DNA of 64,000 bases from an uncultured Lysobacteraceae bacterium (GCA_937897645.1 CALCNV010000116.1:1-64000), one strand, 5' to 3'; shown: positions 36,347-45,928, numbered from the stretch's first letter. A program made the numbers and translations. Notes: generated from the letters alone by a model not told the origin.

Positions 36347-37203
36347 GACAGCGCGGCCTCGGCCGCTTCCAGCGTGTTCTGCATCAGGGTGGCCACGGTC
36401 ATCGGCCCTACCCCGCCCGGTACCGGGGTGATCCAGCTGGCACGCTGGGCGGCGGCTTCGTAGCCCACGTCTCCGACCAGGCTGCCGTCCTCAAGCCGGT
36501 TGATGCCCACGTCGATCACCACCGAGCCGGGCTTCACCCATTCGCCCGGGATCAAGCCGGGCCGCCCTGCGGCCACGACGAGGATGTCAGCGTCGCGCAC
36601 GCGGTCCTCAAGGACTTGCGGCGGGGTGAACTTGTGGCAGCTGGTCACCGTGCAGCCCGCGATCAGTAATTCCAGCGCCATCGGCCGTCCCACGTGGTTG
36701 CTGACGCCCACGATGGTGGCGTTCTGCCCACGCACCGGCTTGTCGGTGTAGCCCAGCAGCGTGGTGATGCCGCGCGGCGTGCACGGGCGCAGGCCGAATT
36801 CGCGCAGGGCGAGATGGCCTACGTTTTGTGGGTGGAAACCATCCACGTCCTTGCGCGGGTCGATGCGGTGGATCAGACGGCTGGCGTCGGGGATGCCCGG
36901 CAGCGGCAACTGCACCAGGATGCCGTGGATCCTCGGATCGGCATTGAGCCGGTCGATCAGGGCCAGCAGGTCGTTTTCGGAGGTGCCTGCGGGAAGGTCA
37001 TGGTCGAACGCCTCGATGCCCACCTTCTCTGCAGCGCGCCGCTTGTTGCGCACGTATACGCTTGAGGCGGGATCGCCACCTACCAGCACCACGGCAAGCC
37101 CGGGCCGTGATTGTCCTGCAGCCACCCGCGCATCGACCTTGGCCTTGAGTTCGTCCAGCAGGTTTTCGGCGATGCGGCGGCCGTCCAGGATGCGTGCGGT
37201 CAT
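36343..37203 (-). CDS. folD: Methylene-THF dehydrogenase/cyclohydrolase
   Basis: Bifunctional folate enzyme of 286 residues interconverting 5,10-methylene-, methenyl- and 10-formyl-THF. Family motifs: VYVRNKRRAAEKVG (catalytic Lys region), VQLPLPG, GFHPQNVG and ITPVPGGVGPMTVATLM. The ATG at 37201-37203 starts MTARILDGRRIAE. Its stop lies inside a palindromic repeat. Confidence 0.95.
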   Translation of the reverse strand: MTARILDGRRIAENLLDELKAKVDARVAAGQSRPGLAVVLVGGDPASSVYVRNKRRAAEKVGIEAFDHDLPAGTSENDLLALIDRLNADPRIHGILVQLPLPGIPDASRLIHRIDPRKDVDGFHPQNVGHLALREFGLRPCTPRGITTLLGYTDKPVRGQNATIVGVSNHVGRPMALELLIAGCTVTSCHKFTPPQVLEDRVRDADILVVAAGRPGLIPGEWVKPGSVVIDVGINRLEDGSLVGDVGYEAAAQRASWITPVPGGVGPMTVATLMQNTLEAAEAALS

Positions 37204-37255
37204 GGTGCTGGCAGGTGTAGAGTCGGCGCACATTGTCCCCGATTACGGGTTTTCT

Positions 37256-37321
37256 GTGGGAGCGACGTCAGTCGCGATGGAGCTTTCCCGATGATCCATC
37301 GCGACTCACGTCGCTCCCATC
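37256..37321. repeat. REP-like palindrome, TGGGAGCGACGTCAGTCGCGATGGA type
   Basis: TGGGAGCGACG (37257-37267) pairs with CGTCGCTCCCA (37309-37319), with inner TCGCGATGGA/TCCATCGCGA arms. It lies in the divergent region between folD and the DUF1244 gene, close to both promoters, unlike the copies at gene ends. Confidence 0.85.
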
Positions 37322-37349
37322 ACGGCCGCCACCTCTGGATCGCCCGAAC

Positions 37350-37646
37350 ATGACCGACACCACCGCACTGGAAGCCGCCGCCTTCCGCCGGTTGCTGCAG
37401 CACCTGAACGTGGATCGCAGCGACGTGCAGAACATCGACCTGATGATCCTCGCCGGCTTCTGCCGCAACTGCCTGTCCGACTGGTACCGCGAAGCCGCCG
37501 AAGCTTGCGGACAGGAAATGAGCAAGGACGAAGCCCGCGAACGCATTTACGGGATGCCGTTCGCGGAGTGGAAGGCACAGCACCAGAAGGATGCGACGCC
37601 GGAACAACTGGCTGCTTTCGCCGAAGCCCAGCGTCGACACGGTTGA
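37350..37646 (+). CDS. DUF1244 domain protein
   Basis: A 98-residue cytoplasmic protein of the DUF1244 family; function unknown. The family block LAGFCRNCLSDWYREAAE (about 31-48) with two Cys and the YGMPFAEWKAQHQ ending are clear. The ATG at 37350 is used. It ends 2 bases before the hydrolase gene, so the two are likely co-transcribed. Confidence 0.85.
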   Translation: MTDTTALEAAAFRRLLQHLNVDRSDVQNIDLMILAGFCRNCLSDWYREAAEACGQEMSKDEARERIYGMPFAEWKAQHQKDATPEQLAAFAEAQRRHG

Positions 37647-37648
37647 CC

Positions 37649-38422
37649 ATGCCGTACAGGCGGGTCCTCTCGGTTGTCGCGCTGCTGGTGCTGGTATATG
37701 CAGGCATCTCGGCCCTGCTCTACTTCAAGCAACGCGACCTCATCTACTACCCGTCTGCGACTACTGTTGCTGCAAGCGAGACGGATTTCAGCCTGATCCA
37801 AGACGGCGTGACTTTACGTGGGTGGAAACTCAATCCCGGCCAAGCCAACGCCTTGATCTATTTCGGTGGCAACGCAGAACGCCTGGAATCCTCGCGCGAG
37901 CAATTCACCCGACTCTTCCCCGACCGCACCGTCTACCTGCTTCCATATCGCGGCTATGGTGCCAGCGAGGGCAAGCCAACCGAGACCGCACTTTTCGGCG
38001 ATGCACTGGCTTTGTACGACGCCGTGCATGCACGGCATCCTTCCGGTGATATCGCCATAGTCGGGCGCAGCCTGGGCAGCGGCGTAGCCAGTTACCTCGC
38101 GTCACGAAGACCCGTGCAGAAACTAGTCCTGGTAACGCCGTTCGACAGCCTGGCCGAAGTGGCGCAATCGCATTATTGCTGGCTGCCCGTGCGCTGGTTG
38201 ATCAGCGACGCCTATGCTTCGCATGAATACTTGCGGCAGTATCCGGGACCGCTGCTTGTCCTGCGCGCCGGCCGTGACGAAGTCGTTCCGCCCGTCCACA
38301 CGGACCGACTCATTGCTTCACTGCAAACGCCACCCGTGGTCGTGGATTTCCCACTTGCCGACCACAACGATATTTCACTGCAGCCGCGCTACGACGAATC
38401 CCTCCGTGACTTCCTGCGCTAG
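37649..38422 (+). CDS. Alpha/beta hydrolase, membrane-anchored
   Basis: BEM46/ABHD13-like hydrolase of 257 residues with an N-terminal membrane anchor (about residues 5-27). The triad is visible: Ser in GRSLGSG, Asp in GRDEVVPP and His in ADHNDIS. PYRGYGASEG precedes the nucleophile. Its stop codon overlaps that of the convergent Kef-type gene within the sequence CTAG. The substrate is unknown. Confidence 0.85.
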   Translation: MPYRRVLSVVALLVLVYAGISALLYFKQRDLIYYPSATTVAASETDFSLIQDGVTLRGWKLNPGQANALIYFGGNAERLESSREQFTRLFPDRTVYLLPYRGYGASEGKPTETALFGDALALYDAVHARHPSGDIAIVGRSLGSGVASYLASRRPVQKLVLVTPFDSLAEVAQSHYCWLPVRWLISDAYASHEYLRQYPGPLLVLRAGRDEVVPPVHTDRLIASLQTPPVVVDFPLADHNDISLQPRYDESLRDFLR

Positions 38423-40263
38423 CCGGCGCTGCTGTCCAGGTCCGGGCTGTTGATCACTTCGGCCGTCGCTTCGTTCAGCGCCCGCCCCTCGCGCTTTGGC
38501 GTAGTGAATGGCGTTGGCTTCGGTACGGTGTTGTTGTACATCGCGCTCGCGCCTGCCCTCAGGCTGCCGCCCGCCATCTCCAACTCGAAGCGTTCCGCAT
38601 CGCGTCGACGGATTTCTTCGGCAATGCGTGCTGCCTCGTCTTCCGGGACACCCAGTTCAACCAGCGCCGCCGCACCGAAATTGACGGCTGATTCGAAGGT
38701 CTCTCGGATCTGGTAATCCACGCCGGCGTTGATCAGCTCCAGCGCATGTTCGCGGTCATAGGAGCGCACCAGCAAGCGCACCAGTGGGAACTCGGCCTTC
38801 ACCAGCTCCACGATCTTGTTGACCGACTCCTTGCCGTCGATGCAGACCGCGATCGCCCGTGCACTGTGCGCGCCGGAAGCGTGCAGCACGTCGAGGCGAG
38901 TACCGTCACCGTAATAGATCTTGAAACCGAACTCATCCGCGCTGCGGATCATGTCAATGTCGTTGTCGATGATGGTCACGTCCACGTCACGCGCCAACAG
39001 CGACTGGCTCATCACCTGGCCGAAGCGACCAAAACCGATGATCAACACGCTGCCCGTCAGGCCGTTGGCCTCCTCCACGCCTTCCATGGAAGCCTGCACC
39101 TTGGGAGCGAAACGCTTCAACACGATCACGAAGAATGGCGTGAGCACCATCGACAGCACCACGATGGCGGTCAGGTTGGCGTTGACCGTGGCATCGATGA
39201 TCTGCGCGGAAGCCGCGGCGGAAAACAGCACGAAGGCGAACTCACCGCCCTGTGCCATCAGCACCGCGCGATCCAGCGCCTCGGCATGCGGGCTGCGCAT
39301 GATGCGCGCCACGAGATAGATGCAGACCGCCTTGGCCGCCATCATGGCCAACACCGCCGACACGATCAGCGGCCAATTGTTCAGCACGACGGCCACGTCC
39401 AGCGACATGCCCACGCTGAGGAAGAACAGGCCCAGGAGGATGCCGCGGAAGGGTTCGATATCCGCCTCGATCTGGTGGCGGAAAGTGGATTCGGACAACA
39501 GGACACCCGCCAGGAAAGCGCCCATGGCCATCGACAATCCACCCAGCTCCATCAGCAAGGCAGCACCCAGCACCACCAGCAATGCGGCTGCCGTCATCAC
39601 TTCGCGCGCCTTGGCCCCGGCAAGGATGCGGAACAAGGGATTCAGCAACCAGATGCCGGCCGCGATCAAACCAGCCAGGGCGGCGATGCCGATACCGATG
39701 CTGGTCCAGCGTGAACCGTCCGCCTGCTCCGACACCACCGGCGACAGGAACGCCACCAAGGCCAGCAGCGGCACGATGAGCAGATCCTCGAACAACAGGA
39801 TCGACACGATCTTCTGCCCACGCGGCAAGGCGATATCGCCGCGCTCGCCCAGCAGCTGCATGACGATGGCCGTGGAGGTCAACACGAAACCCGCCGCCCC
39901 CACGAACGATACCGGCAGGCTGAAGCCGAACGCCAGGCCCACGCCGGTCAAAGCCAACGTACACACGCTGATCTGCAACGTGCCAAGGCCGAAGATTTCC
40001 TTGCGCAACCCCCACAGGTGCGACGGCCGCATTTCCAGCCCGATCACGAACAGGAACATGACCACGCCCAGCTCGGCTACGTGCAGGATGGACTGCGGAT
40101 CGGAGAACCAGCCGAAGCCGAATGGACCGATGACCAGTCCGGCTGCCAGGTAACCCAGCACTGAGCCCAGCCCCAGCCGGCGGAAAATCGGTACGGCGAC
40201 TACCGCCGCCCCCAGCAGGGCGACGACCTTGATCAGGTCACTGGAAACAGCTTCGGTGGCCAA
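38419..40263 (-). CDS. Kef-type cation:proton antiporter (CPA2) with TrkA-N domain
   Basis: Inner-membrane K+/H+ antiporter of 614 residues. About twelve helices make the Na/H exchanger domain (residues 1-385: SVLGYLAAGLVIGPFGF; MGAFLAGVLLSES), followed by a RCK/TrkA-N domain with VLIIGFGRFGQVM and IIDNDIDMI. The length and layout match KefB/KefC. No KefF/KefG-type ancillary subunit is adjacent. Confidence 0.88.
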   Translation of the reverse strand: MATEAVSSDLIKVVALLGAAVVAVPIFRRLGLGSVLGYLAAGLVIGPFGFGWFSDPQSILHVAELGVVMFLFVIGLEMRPSHLWGLRKEIFGLGTLQISVCTLALTGVGLAFGFSLPVSFVGAAGFVLTSTAIVMQLLGERGDIALPRGQKIVSILLFEDLLIVPLLALVAFLSPVVSEQADGSRWTSIGIGIAALAGLIAAGIWLLNPLFRILAGAKAREVMTAAALLVVLGAALLMELGGLSMAMGAFLAGVLLSESTFRHQIEADIEPFRGILLGLFFLSVGMSLDVAVVLNNWPLIVSAVLAMMAAKAVCIYLVARIMRSPHAEALDRAVLMAQGGEFAFVLFSAAASAQIIDATVNANLTAIVVLSMVLTPFFVIVLKRFAPKVQASMEGVEEANGLTGSVLIIGFGRFGQVMSQSLLARDVDVTIIDNDIDMIRSADEFGFKIYYGDGTRLDVLHASGAHSARAIAVCIDGKESVNKIVELVKAEFPLVRLLVRSYDREHALELINAGVDYQIRETFESAVNFGAAALVELGVPEDEAARIAEEIRRRDAERFELEMAGGSLRAGASAMYNNTVPKPTPFTTPKREGRALNEATAEVINSPDLDSSAG

Positions 40264-40339
40264 TTGGGTTTTTCCACGGTGGCGAAGGGCTACAGGTTAA
40301 CCTCTGCCCACGTCGTTTCAGAGTCCCGCCGTGCTTCGA

Positions 40340-41518
40340 TCAGCGTATGCGACGCAACGTGAGGCTTTCCCATGCCGCCACCAGCACCATGACGGCGGTA
40401 GTCGATACACCCAACGACAAGGCGGATAAGTGCAGGCCGGTAGCAAGCGGCACCAGCACTGCCAGCAGCAACAATCCCGCCAGGTGCGACAGGGGCGGCA
40501 GCCTCCGGTCGTTGGAGACCCACTTGAACAGCGCATTGCCCAGCAGGTAGAGCGCTGGCCCGCCAAGGATGATGGCCATGCCCATCGGTTCGGCGTGGCC
40601 GGGATGGACAAGCACCAGTTCATCGGCAACTGCGCAGAGAATGATTCCGCCGATGATGGGCAAGTGCAGATAGGTGTAGGCCAACCGGGCGATGCGGCCC
40701 GGGTCGTCGGAATGCTGGATGCGATGCGCGGCGCGTTCAGCGCCGGTGTCGAAGTACACCCACCACATGGCCACGCTGCCGATGAAAGACACGACGAATC
40801 CCGCGACGGTTGCCCTGTCGACCGCAAGTTCGGCGAAGGTGGCGCCAGTGACCAGGATGGACTCGCCCAGCGCGATGATCACGAAGAGCCCACAACGCTC
40901 GGCCATGTGCGCACCATCCACATCCCAGTCCATCGTGCTGGAGCGGCCCAGGCCCGGAACCCAGAATGCCAGCGACGGCGAAACGTATTCGAGCGCGATG
41001 GCTACCATCCACAGCAACGTACGCGAGTTTCCTTCCTCAAAACCTCCCCACAGCCAGAACACCGCGGAGACCGACAGCCAGACCAGGATGCGGGTGAAAT
41101 TGCGGAACTGGTTGGGGCTTTCGCCACGCAGCGCCCACAGCATGAAGAGGGTGCGCCCGACCTGCATCGCGGCGAATGCGCTGGCGAACAACAGTCCTTT
41201 CTCGCCGAACGCCTCGGGTATGGACGTCGAAAGCAGCAGCCCGCCCAGCATCAGGCCAAGCAGCATCAGGCGGACCGGCACCTTTTCGGGATCCAGCCAG
41301 TTGGTCGCCCAGGAAGTGAACGTCCACAGCCACCAGACCGCCATGAACAGCATCAGCGTGTGCAGCGCGCCCAGCGGCGTCAGGTGGGCCAGCAAGCCAT
41401 GCGACAGCTGGGTGACGGCGAACACGAAGACCAGGTCGAAGAACAACTCGACCATGGTGACCTTGCCACTGTCGTGGTGGCCACGCTGCCGCAGCAGGGA
41501 TTCAACCGGTGTGTTCAA
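40340..41518 (-). CDS. Low-temperature-requirement A (LtrA) family membrane protein
   Basis: Polytopic membrane protein of about 392 residues named after a Listeria cold-growth gene; its transport role is unknown. The family hallmark VELFFDLVFVFAVTQLSH lies near the N-terminus, and HMAERCGLFVIIALGESILVTG and FDTGAERAAHRI follow. No ATG fits. The TTG at 41516-41518 has AAGGAAG just upstream and gives a typical 23-residue lead; a GTG at 41542 overlapping the previous stop is an alternative. Confidence 0.8.
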   Translation of the reverse strand: MNTPVESLLRQRGHHDSGKVTMVELFFDLVFVFAVTQLSHGLLAHLTPLGALHTLMLFMAVWWLWTFTSWATNWLDPEKVPVRLMLLGLMLGGLLLSTSIPEAFGEKGLLFASAFAAMQVGRTLFMLWALRGESPNQFRNFTRILVWLSVSAVFWLWGGFEEGNSRTLLWMVAIALEYVSPSLAFWVPGLGRSSTMDWDVDGAHMAERCGLFVIIALGESILVTGATFAELAVDRATVAGFVVSFIGSVAMWWVYFDTGAERAAHRIQHSDDPGRIARLAYTYLHLPIIGGIILCAVADELVLVHPGHAEPMGMAIILGGPALYLLGNALFKWVSNDRRLPPLSHLAGLLLLAVLVPLATGLHLSALSLGVSTTAVMVLVAAWESLTLRRIR

Positions 41519-41541
41519 GAGCGACTTCCTTGTGGACGGCA

Positions 41542-41802
41542 CTACGGGACCCGGCGCGCGCGTCCCTTCCAGCCCAGAAGCCACGCGCCAAACACCGGGA
41601 TACTGAAAATGGCGGACTGGATTGGCAGTTCTTCCTTGAAGGAATAACCGTGCGACATGCCCGTGACCAGGTTCCAGATCGTCACCAGCAGCCAGGCCAC
41701 CGTAAACCATGCTGCCATCGTGGTCCGCTTGCCCGGCTTGGTCAGCCACATCGCAAACGCCATCAACACCAGCCCCGCGACGATGAGAATCAAGGTGCGC
41801 AT
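41542..41802 (-). CDS. Small membrane protein of unknown function
   Basis: An 86-residue protein with predicted helices at about 3-20, 28-46 and 65-80 (LILIVAGLVLMAFAMWL at the start), ending in a basic tail. It precedes the LtrA gene by 23 bases or overlaps it, depending on the LtrA start, so they probably form an operon. I do not recognise the family. Confidence 0.65.
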   Translation of the reverse strand: MRTLILIVAGLVLMAFAMWLTKPGKRTTMAAWFTVAWLLVTIWNLVTGMSHGYSFKEELPIQSAIFSIPVFGAWLLGWKGRARRVP

Positions 41803-41943
41803 TTGCTCCTCCCTTCCATGAAATCGAGATCCGATACGACCGCCAAGCCACCACCGACGCGTCGACACGCGAAGCTGCCACTGCCGCACGGCGCAGGCCG
41901 GGCCAACACTACCGCAAATTCATCGAATGTCGATCAGCCCCGT

Positions 41944-43086
41944 TCAAACGGTGGTGGTGCCACAGAAACGGGCGTAGTCGATGTAGCCAGGAAACGGGAC
42001 ACCAGGCGCGCAGACCGGGCAATCCGGATCCGGTCGCAGCCGCATCTCGCGAAAGCGCATCGCCAATGCGTCGAAATGCAGCAGCCTGCCGCGCAAGGGT
42101 TCACCGATCTGCAAGAGCAACTTGATGGTTTCAGTGGCCTGCAACAGGCCGATCACACCGGGTAGTACGCCCAGCACGCCGGCTTCGGCACAGTTCGGGG
42201 CGAATTCCGCTGCGGGCGGCTCCGGAAACAGGCAGCGATAACATGGCGCGTGTCCACGCTGGCGGCCTGCATCGAACACGCTCACCTGGCCCTCGAAGCG
42301 TTGCACCGCGCCGTACACCAGCGGCTTGCCCAGTTTCACGCAGGCATCGTTGAGCAGGTAGCGTGCAGGAAAATTGTCTGCACCATCCACCACCACATCC
42401 ACGCCTTCAAGCAGCCGTTCGACGTTGGCGGCCGTCACGCGTTCGGCAATGGCTTCGATGTGCGTGCGCGGATTCAGCGCATTGAGCGTCAACTGTGCGG
42501 AAGCCACCTTGGCTTCACCGATGCGTGCGTCGGTATGAAGCACCTGGCGCTGCAGGTTGCTGCGGTCCACCACGTCGTCATCGGCGATGCGGATATGGCC
42601 GATGCCTGCGGCTGCGAGATAAAACGCCGCGGGCGAACCCAGCCCGCCTGCGCCGATCATCAGCACGCGCGAGGCTTCGAGCCTGCGCTGCCCTTGCACG
42701 CCGACTTCGGGCAGGCGCAGGTGGCGCGAGTAGCGATCGTTGAAGTCGGCTTCCTCGACATCCAGCATCGGCTTCACTACCGGCAAGCCTTCCGCCAGCC
42801 AGCGCGTGGTGCCGCCAGTGATCGACGACAAGTTCTGGTAGCCCGCTTCCTGCAATGCCTGTGCAGCCAGCAGCGAACGTGCGCCGCCCTGGCAGATCAG
42901 CAGGATCTCGACATCGCGGCGTGGCAGGTGCAACGCCGGATCCATTTCCAGTTCGTTACGCGCAACACCCAACGAACCTTCCGCCTGCCCACCTGTCCGC
43001 TCATGCGCTTCGCGCACGTCGACCAGCACGGCGCCTTGCGCCTGGCGCTCCCGTGCTTGCCCGGGTGTGATTTCTTGTATGACCAT
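41944..43086 (-). CDS. moeB: MoeB/ThiF-type adenylyltransferase with N-terminal rhodanese domain
   Basis: E1-like enzyme of 380 residues that adenylates the C-terminus of a sulfur carrier (MoaD or ThiS). Residues 1-105 form a rhodanese domain with the Cys loop LLICQGGARS; then the ThiF domain follows with IGAGGLGSPAAFYLAAAG, DRSNLQRQ, DGADNFPARYLLND and zinc Cys pairs CYRC and CPVC. The domain order (rhodanese first) is the reverse of MoeZ and MOCS3. It starts 23 bases after moeA. Confidence 0.9.
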   Translation of the reverse strand: MVIQEITPGQARERQAQGAVLVDVREAHERTGGQAEGSLGVARNELEMDPALHLPRRDVEILLICQGGARSLLAAQALQEAGYQNLSSITGGTTRWLAEGLPVVKPMLDVEEADFNDRYSRHLRLPEVGVQGQRRLEASRVLMIGAGGLGSPAAFYLAAAGIGHIRIADDDVVDRSNLQRQVLHTDARIGEAKVASAQLTLNALNPRTHIEAIAERVTAANVERLLEGVDVVVDGADNFPARYLLNDACVKLGKPLVYGAVQRFEGQVSVFDAGRQRGHAPCYRCLFPEPPAAEFAPNCAEAGVLGVLPGVIGLLQATETIKLLLQIGEPLRGRLLHFDALAMRFREMRLRPDPDCPVCAPGVPFPGYIDYARFCGTTTV

Positions 43087-43109
43087 GGCGTGATTATCGC
43101 GCCGGGCGC

Positions 43110-44333
43110 TCAATACGCCAGCACTTCGACTGCCGTGCCCGCCTCGAAGAACTGCGCACCTTCGGGCAATACGATCAAGGCATTGCTGGCCGCCGCCGCA
43201 CGCAGGCGATGCGAGGCATCGGCGGCATTGGGCTGCACCCGCAACACGCCGTCTTGCCCGTAGTCCAGATGGCCACGCAGGAATTCAAGCCGCTCGTGTT
43301 GCTTGTTCCACGCGGTCGACAGCGTGGCGAAAAGCCGCAGCCGCGGCTCCACCCTGCCCTGCAGGCCATCCAGCACCGGCCTGACCAGGGCGATGAAAGT
43401 CGCAAGCACCGACACCGGATTACCCGGCAACCCAAGGAACAGTGCCCGGTCCATCTGCCCGAACAGCATCGGCATGCCCGGCTTCATCTTCACTTTCCAG
43501 AAATATATTTCGCCATGCTCGCCCAGCAGCGCGGGAAGATGGTCTTTCTCACCCGCGGACACGCCACCGCAGGTGATCACGACATCGAAGGCAGACGCCG
43601 CATCGCGCAACGCGGTTTCGATCCGCGCTGGATCATCGGGCAAGGTCGGCCAGGCGACCGGCTCCAGTCCTTCGTCGCGCAGCAGGCCCATCAGCAACTC
43701 GCGGTTGCTGTTGTAGATCTGGCCCGCCTGCAGCGAGAGGCCCGGCTCCACCAGTTCGTCGCCGGTGGTGAATACAGCGACGGTTGGTCGTTTCGAAACC
43801 CTCACGTCCGACAAGCCGAGTGCCGCCGCGAGGCTGATGCGCGCGGGGGTCAGCAACGAACCCGCCTCCAACACCACATCACCACGCTGCACATCCTCGC
43901 CTGCACGGCGTATGTCCGCCCCGGCATCCACGCCCGGCGGCACTTCGACCGTACCGTCGTGCTCGCGCACGTTTTCCTTGATGACCACGGTGTCGGCAGC
44001 CGAGGGAATCGGCGCACCCGTGGTAATGCGTATGCATTGGCCAGGCGCCAATGGGATATCGACCAGCGGCCCTGCAAACTGCTCGCCCACGATGTGCAAC
44101 TGGGTGACTTCCTTCGGCACAAGATCGGCGTGGCGCAGCGCAAAACCGTCCATGCGACTGTTGTCGAATGCCGGCAGGTCGATGGGTGTGACGACATCCT
44201 GCATCAACACGCGGCCATCCACGCGCTTGATGGCGATGGTTTCACCGTCGAGTTGTCGTTCGCACGCCTTGGCACGGATGAGTGCGAGCGCTTCTTCGTA
44301 AGCGATACGCGTTGGGAAGCTGCTCATCGACAT
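43110..44333 (-). CDS. moeA: Molybdopterin molybdenumtransferase
   Basis: Inserts molybdate into adenylylated molybdopterin. The 407-residue length is standard, with DLPAFDNSRMDGFAL, ITTGAPIPSAADTVV, FTTGDEL, VITCGGVSAGEKDHL and GLPGNPVSVLATF in family order. Two adjacent ATGs (44333 and 44327) are possible starts. It lies between der and moeB. Confidence 0.95.
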   Translation of the reverse strand: MSMSSFPTRIAYEEALALIRAKACERQLDGETIAIKRVDGRVLMQDVVTPIDLPAFDNSRMDGFALRHADLVPKEVTQLHIVGEQFAGPLVDIPLAPGQCIRITTGAPIPSAADTVVIKENVREHDGTVEVPPGVDAGADIRRAGEDVQRGDVVLEAGSLLTPARISLAAALGLSDVRVSKRPTVAVFTTGDELVEPGLSLQAGQIYNSNRELLMGLLRDEGLEPVAWPTLPDDPARIETALRDAASAFDVVITCGGVSAGEKDHLPALLGEHGEIYFWKVKMKPGMPMLFGQMDRALFLGLPGNPVSVLATFIALVRPVLDGLQGRVEPRLRLFATLSTAWNKQHERLEFLRGHLDYGQDGVLRVQPNAADASHRLRAAAASNALIVLPEGAQFFEAGTAVEVLAY

Positions 44334-44354
44334 GCAGGGGACGCGCGACGCAGG

Positions 44355-45755
44355 CTACTTGCCGCGCTTGACGTGCTTGATCAGGCGGCGCTTCTTGGCG
44401 ACCTGCTTGTCGGTCAGCACGTTGCGCTTGCCTTCGTACGGATTCACCGAATCCTTGAAGATGAAACGCACCGGCGTGCCCACCATCTTGAATCGCTTGC
44501 GGAAGAAGTTCTCCAGGTAGCGCTTGTACGATTCGGGCAGCGATTTGAGGCGCGTGCCATGGACGACGAACGTCGGCGGGTTCAAGCCGGCGGGATGCGC
44601 GAAACGCAACTTCGGCGCGTGGCCGCGCGTGGCTGGCGGCGGATTGGTTTCGTAGGCCATTTCCAGCGCCTTGGTGACTTCGCTGGTGCCGTGTTCCTTG
44701 GTGGCAGAGGCATGCGCGCGATGGATGGCGCGGAACAACTCGCGCAGGCCCGAGCCATGCTTGGCGGAGATGCGCACGTTTTCCGCCCACTCCACGAAAT
44801 TCAGCTTGCGCGAGAGCAAGGATTCGGTCTGCTCGCGCTGGTAGGTTTCCAGGCCGTCCCATTTGTTCACTGCAACCACCAGCGCACGGCCCGCATCCAG
44901 GATCGCACCCAGTACGGTGGCATCCTGGTCGGTCACGCCTTCGGTGGCATCGAGCATCAACACGGCGACCTGGCATTGCTCGATGGATTGCAGGGTCTTG
45001 ATGATGCTGAAGATCTCGACCGCCTCGTCGACCTTGGACTTGCGTCGCAGGCCGGCGGTATCCACCAGGCGGTACTGGCGACCATCGCGCTCCATGTCCA
45101 CGGCAATCGAATCGCGCGTGGTGCCGGGCACCTCCGAAGCGATCATGCGTTCCTCGCCCAACAGGCGATTGAACAGCGTGGACTTGCCTACGTTCGGACG
45201 ACCGACGAAGGCAATGCGGATGCGGGCCGGATCATTGTCCAGGACTTCGGTCGTGCCCTCTTCCGGCAACCGCGCGTGCACTTCCTCGAGCAGTTCATCG
45301 ATGCCCTGGCGATGCGCAGCCGACACGGTGATGACATCGTTGAAACCGTAGCGTGAGAATTCCGAGATCGCAGTCGACTCCTCAAGCCCGTCGATCTTGT
45401 TGATCACCAGCAGCGTCGGCCGCGAGGTCTTGCGCAACCAGCTGAGGATGTCGTCGTCCAACCTCGAAGCGCCTTCGCGGCCATCGACGATGAAAAGCAC
45501 CAGGTCCGCTTCCTCGGCGGCAGCGCGCGCCTGGCGTGCGGTCGCGCCCGCCAGTCCTTCCTCTTCGCCGGCAATGCCGCCGGTGTCGACGACCATGAAC
45601 GGGTTTTCTTCGTCCAGCCGGCAAATGCCGTAATTACGGTCACGGGTGACGCCCGGCTGGTCGTGGACCAGCGCGTCACGGGTACGCGTCAGCGCGTTGA
45701 ATAGCGTCGATTTGCCGACGTTGGGACGGCCGACCAGTGCAACTAGGGGAAGCAT
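44355..45755 (-). CDS. der: Ribosome-associated GTPase Der (EngA)
   Basis: Double-GTPase needed for 50S assembly, 466 residues. Two G domains each begin GRPNVGKSTLFN (near residues 8 and 185), with DTGG/DTAG and NKID/NKWD motifs, followed by a KH-like domain ending in a basic tail (KKRRLIKHVKRGK). It is in the usual place after bamB. Confidence 0.97.
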   Translation of the reverse strand: MLPLVALVGRPNVGKSTLFNALTRTRDALVHDQPGVTRDRNYGICRLDEENPFMVVDTGGIAGEEEGLAGATARQARAAAEEADLVLFIVDGREGASRLDDDILSWLRKTSRPTLLVINKIDGLEESTAISEFSRYGFNDVITVSAAHRQGIDELLEEVHARLPEEGTTEVLDNDPARIRIAFVGRPNVGKSTLFNRLLGEERMIASEVPGTTRDSIAVDMERDGRQYRLVDTAGLRRKSKVDEAVEIFSIIKTLQSIEQCQVAVLMLDATEGVTDQDATVLGAILDAGRALVVAVNKWDGLETYQREQTESLLSRKLNFVEWAENVRISAKHGSGLRELFRAIHRAHASATKEHGTSEVTKALEMAYETNPPPATRGHAPKLRFAHPAGLNPPTFVVHGTRLKSLPESYKRYLENFFRKRFKMVGTPVRFIFKDSVNPYEGKRNVLTDKQVAKKRRLIKHVKRGK

Positions 45756-45928
45756 AATTTGAGCCGGGAATCGGGAATGGAGTTCGGGAAGGGGCTGGAA
45801 AAGTCCCCGCGCGGACGATTATCCCTTATTAACCAGCGGGAAATCGCAATCCCTGGAACGCCCGACATCACGGTTCGCCAGGGACCGGGTATTTCGCCCA
45901 GTCCCTGCGGTGTTTCATGCGGAAGCGC
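45756..45928. repeat. GGGAATCGGGAATGG-type repeat between bamB and der
   Basis: Contains GCCGGGAATCGGGAATGGAG, the same kind of short repeat as in the fadB-fadA gap, plus CCCTGG...CCAGGG arms (about 45851-45886). No gene is seen in this 173-base stretch. Confidence 0.55.

Noticed and set aside
43209..45356. A 715-codon open frame on the plus strand opposite moeA and der
   Set aside because: It is antisense to two clear genes, its translation has no domain pattern and is rich in His, Arg and Gln as expected for the reverse of GC-rich coding DNA.
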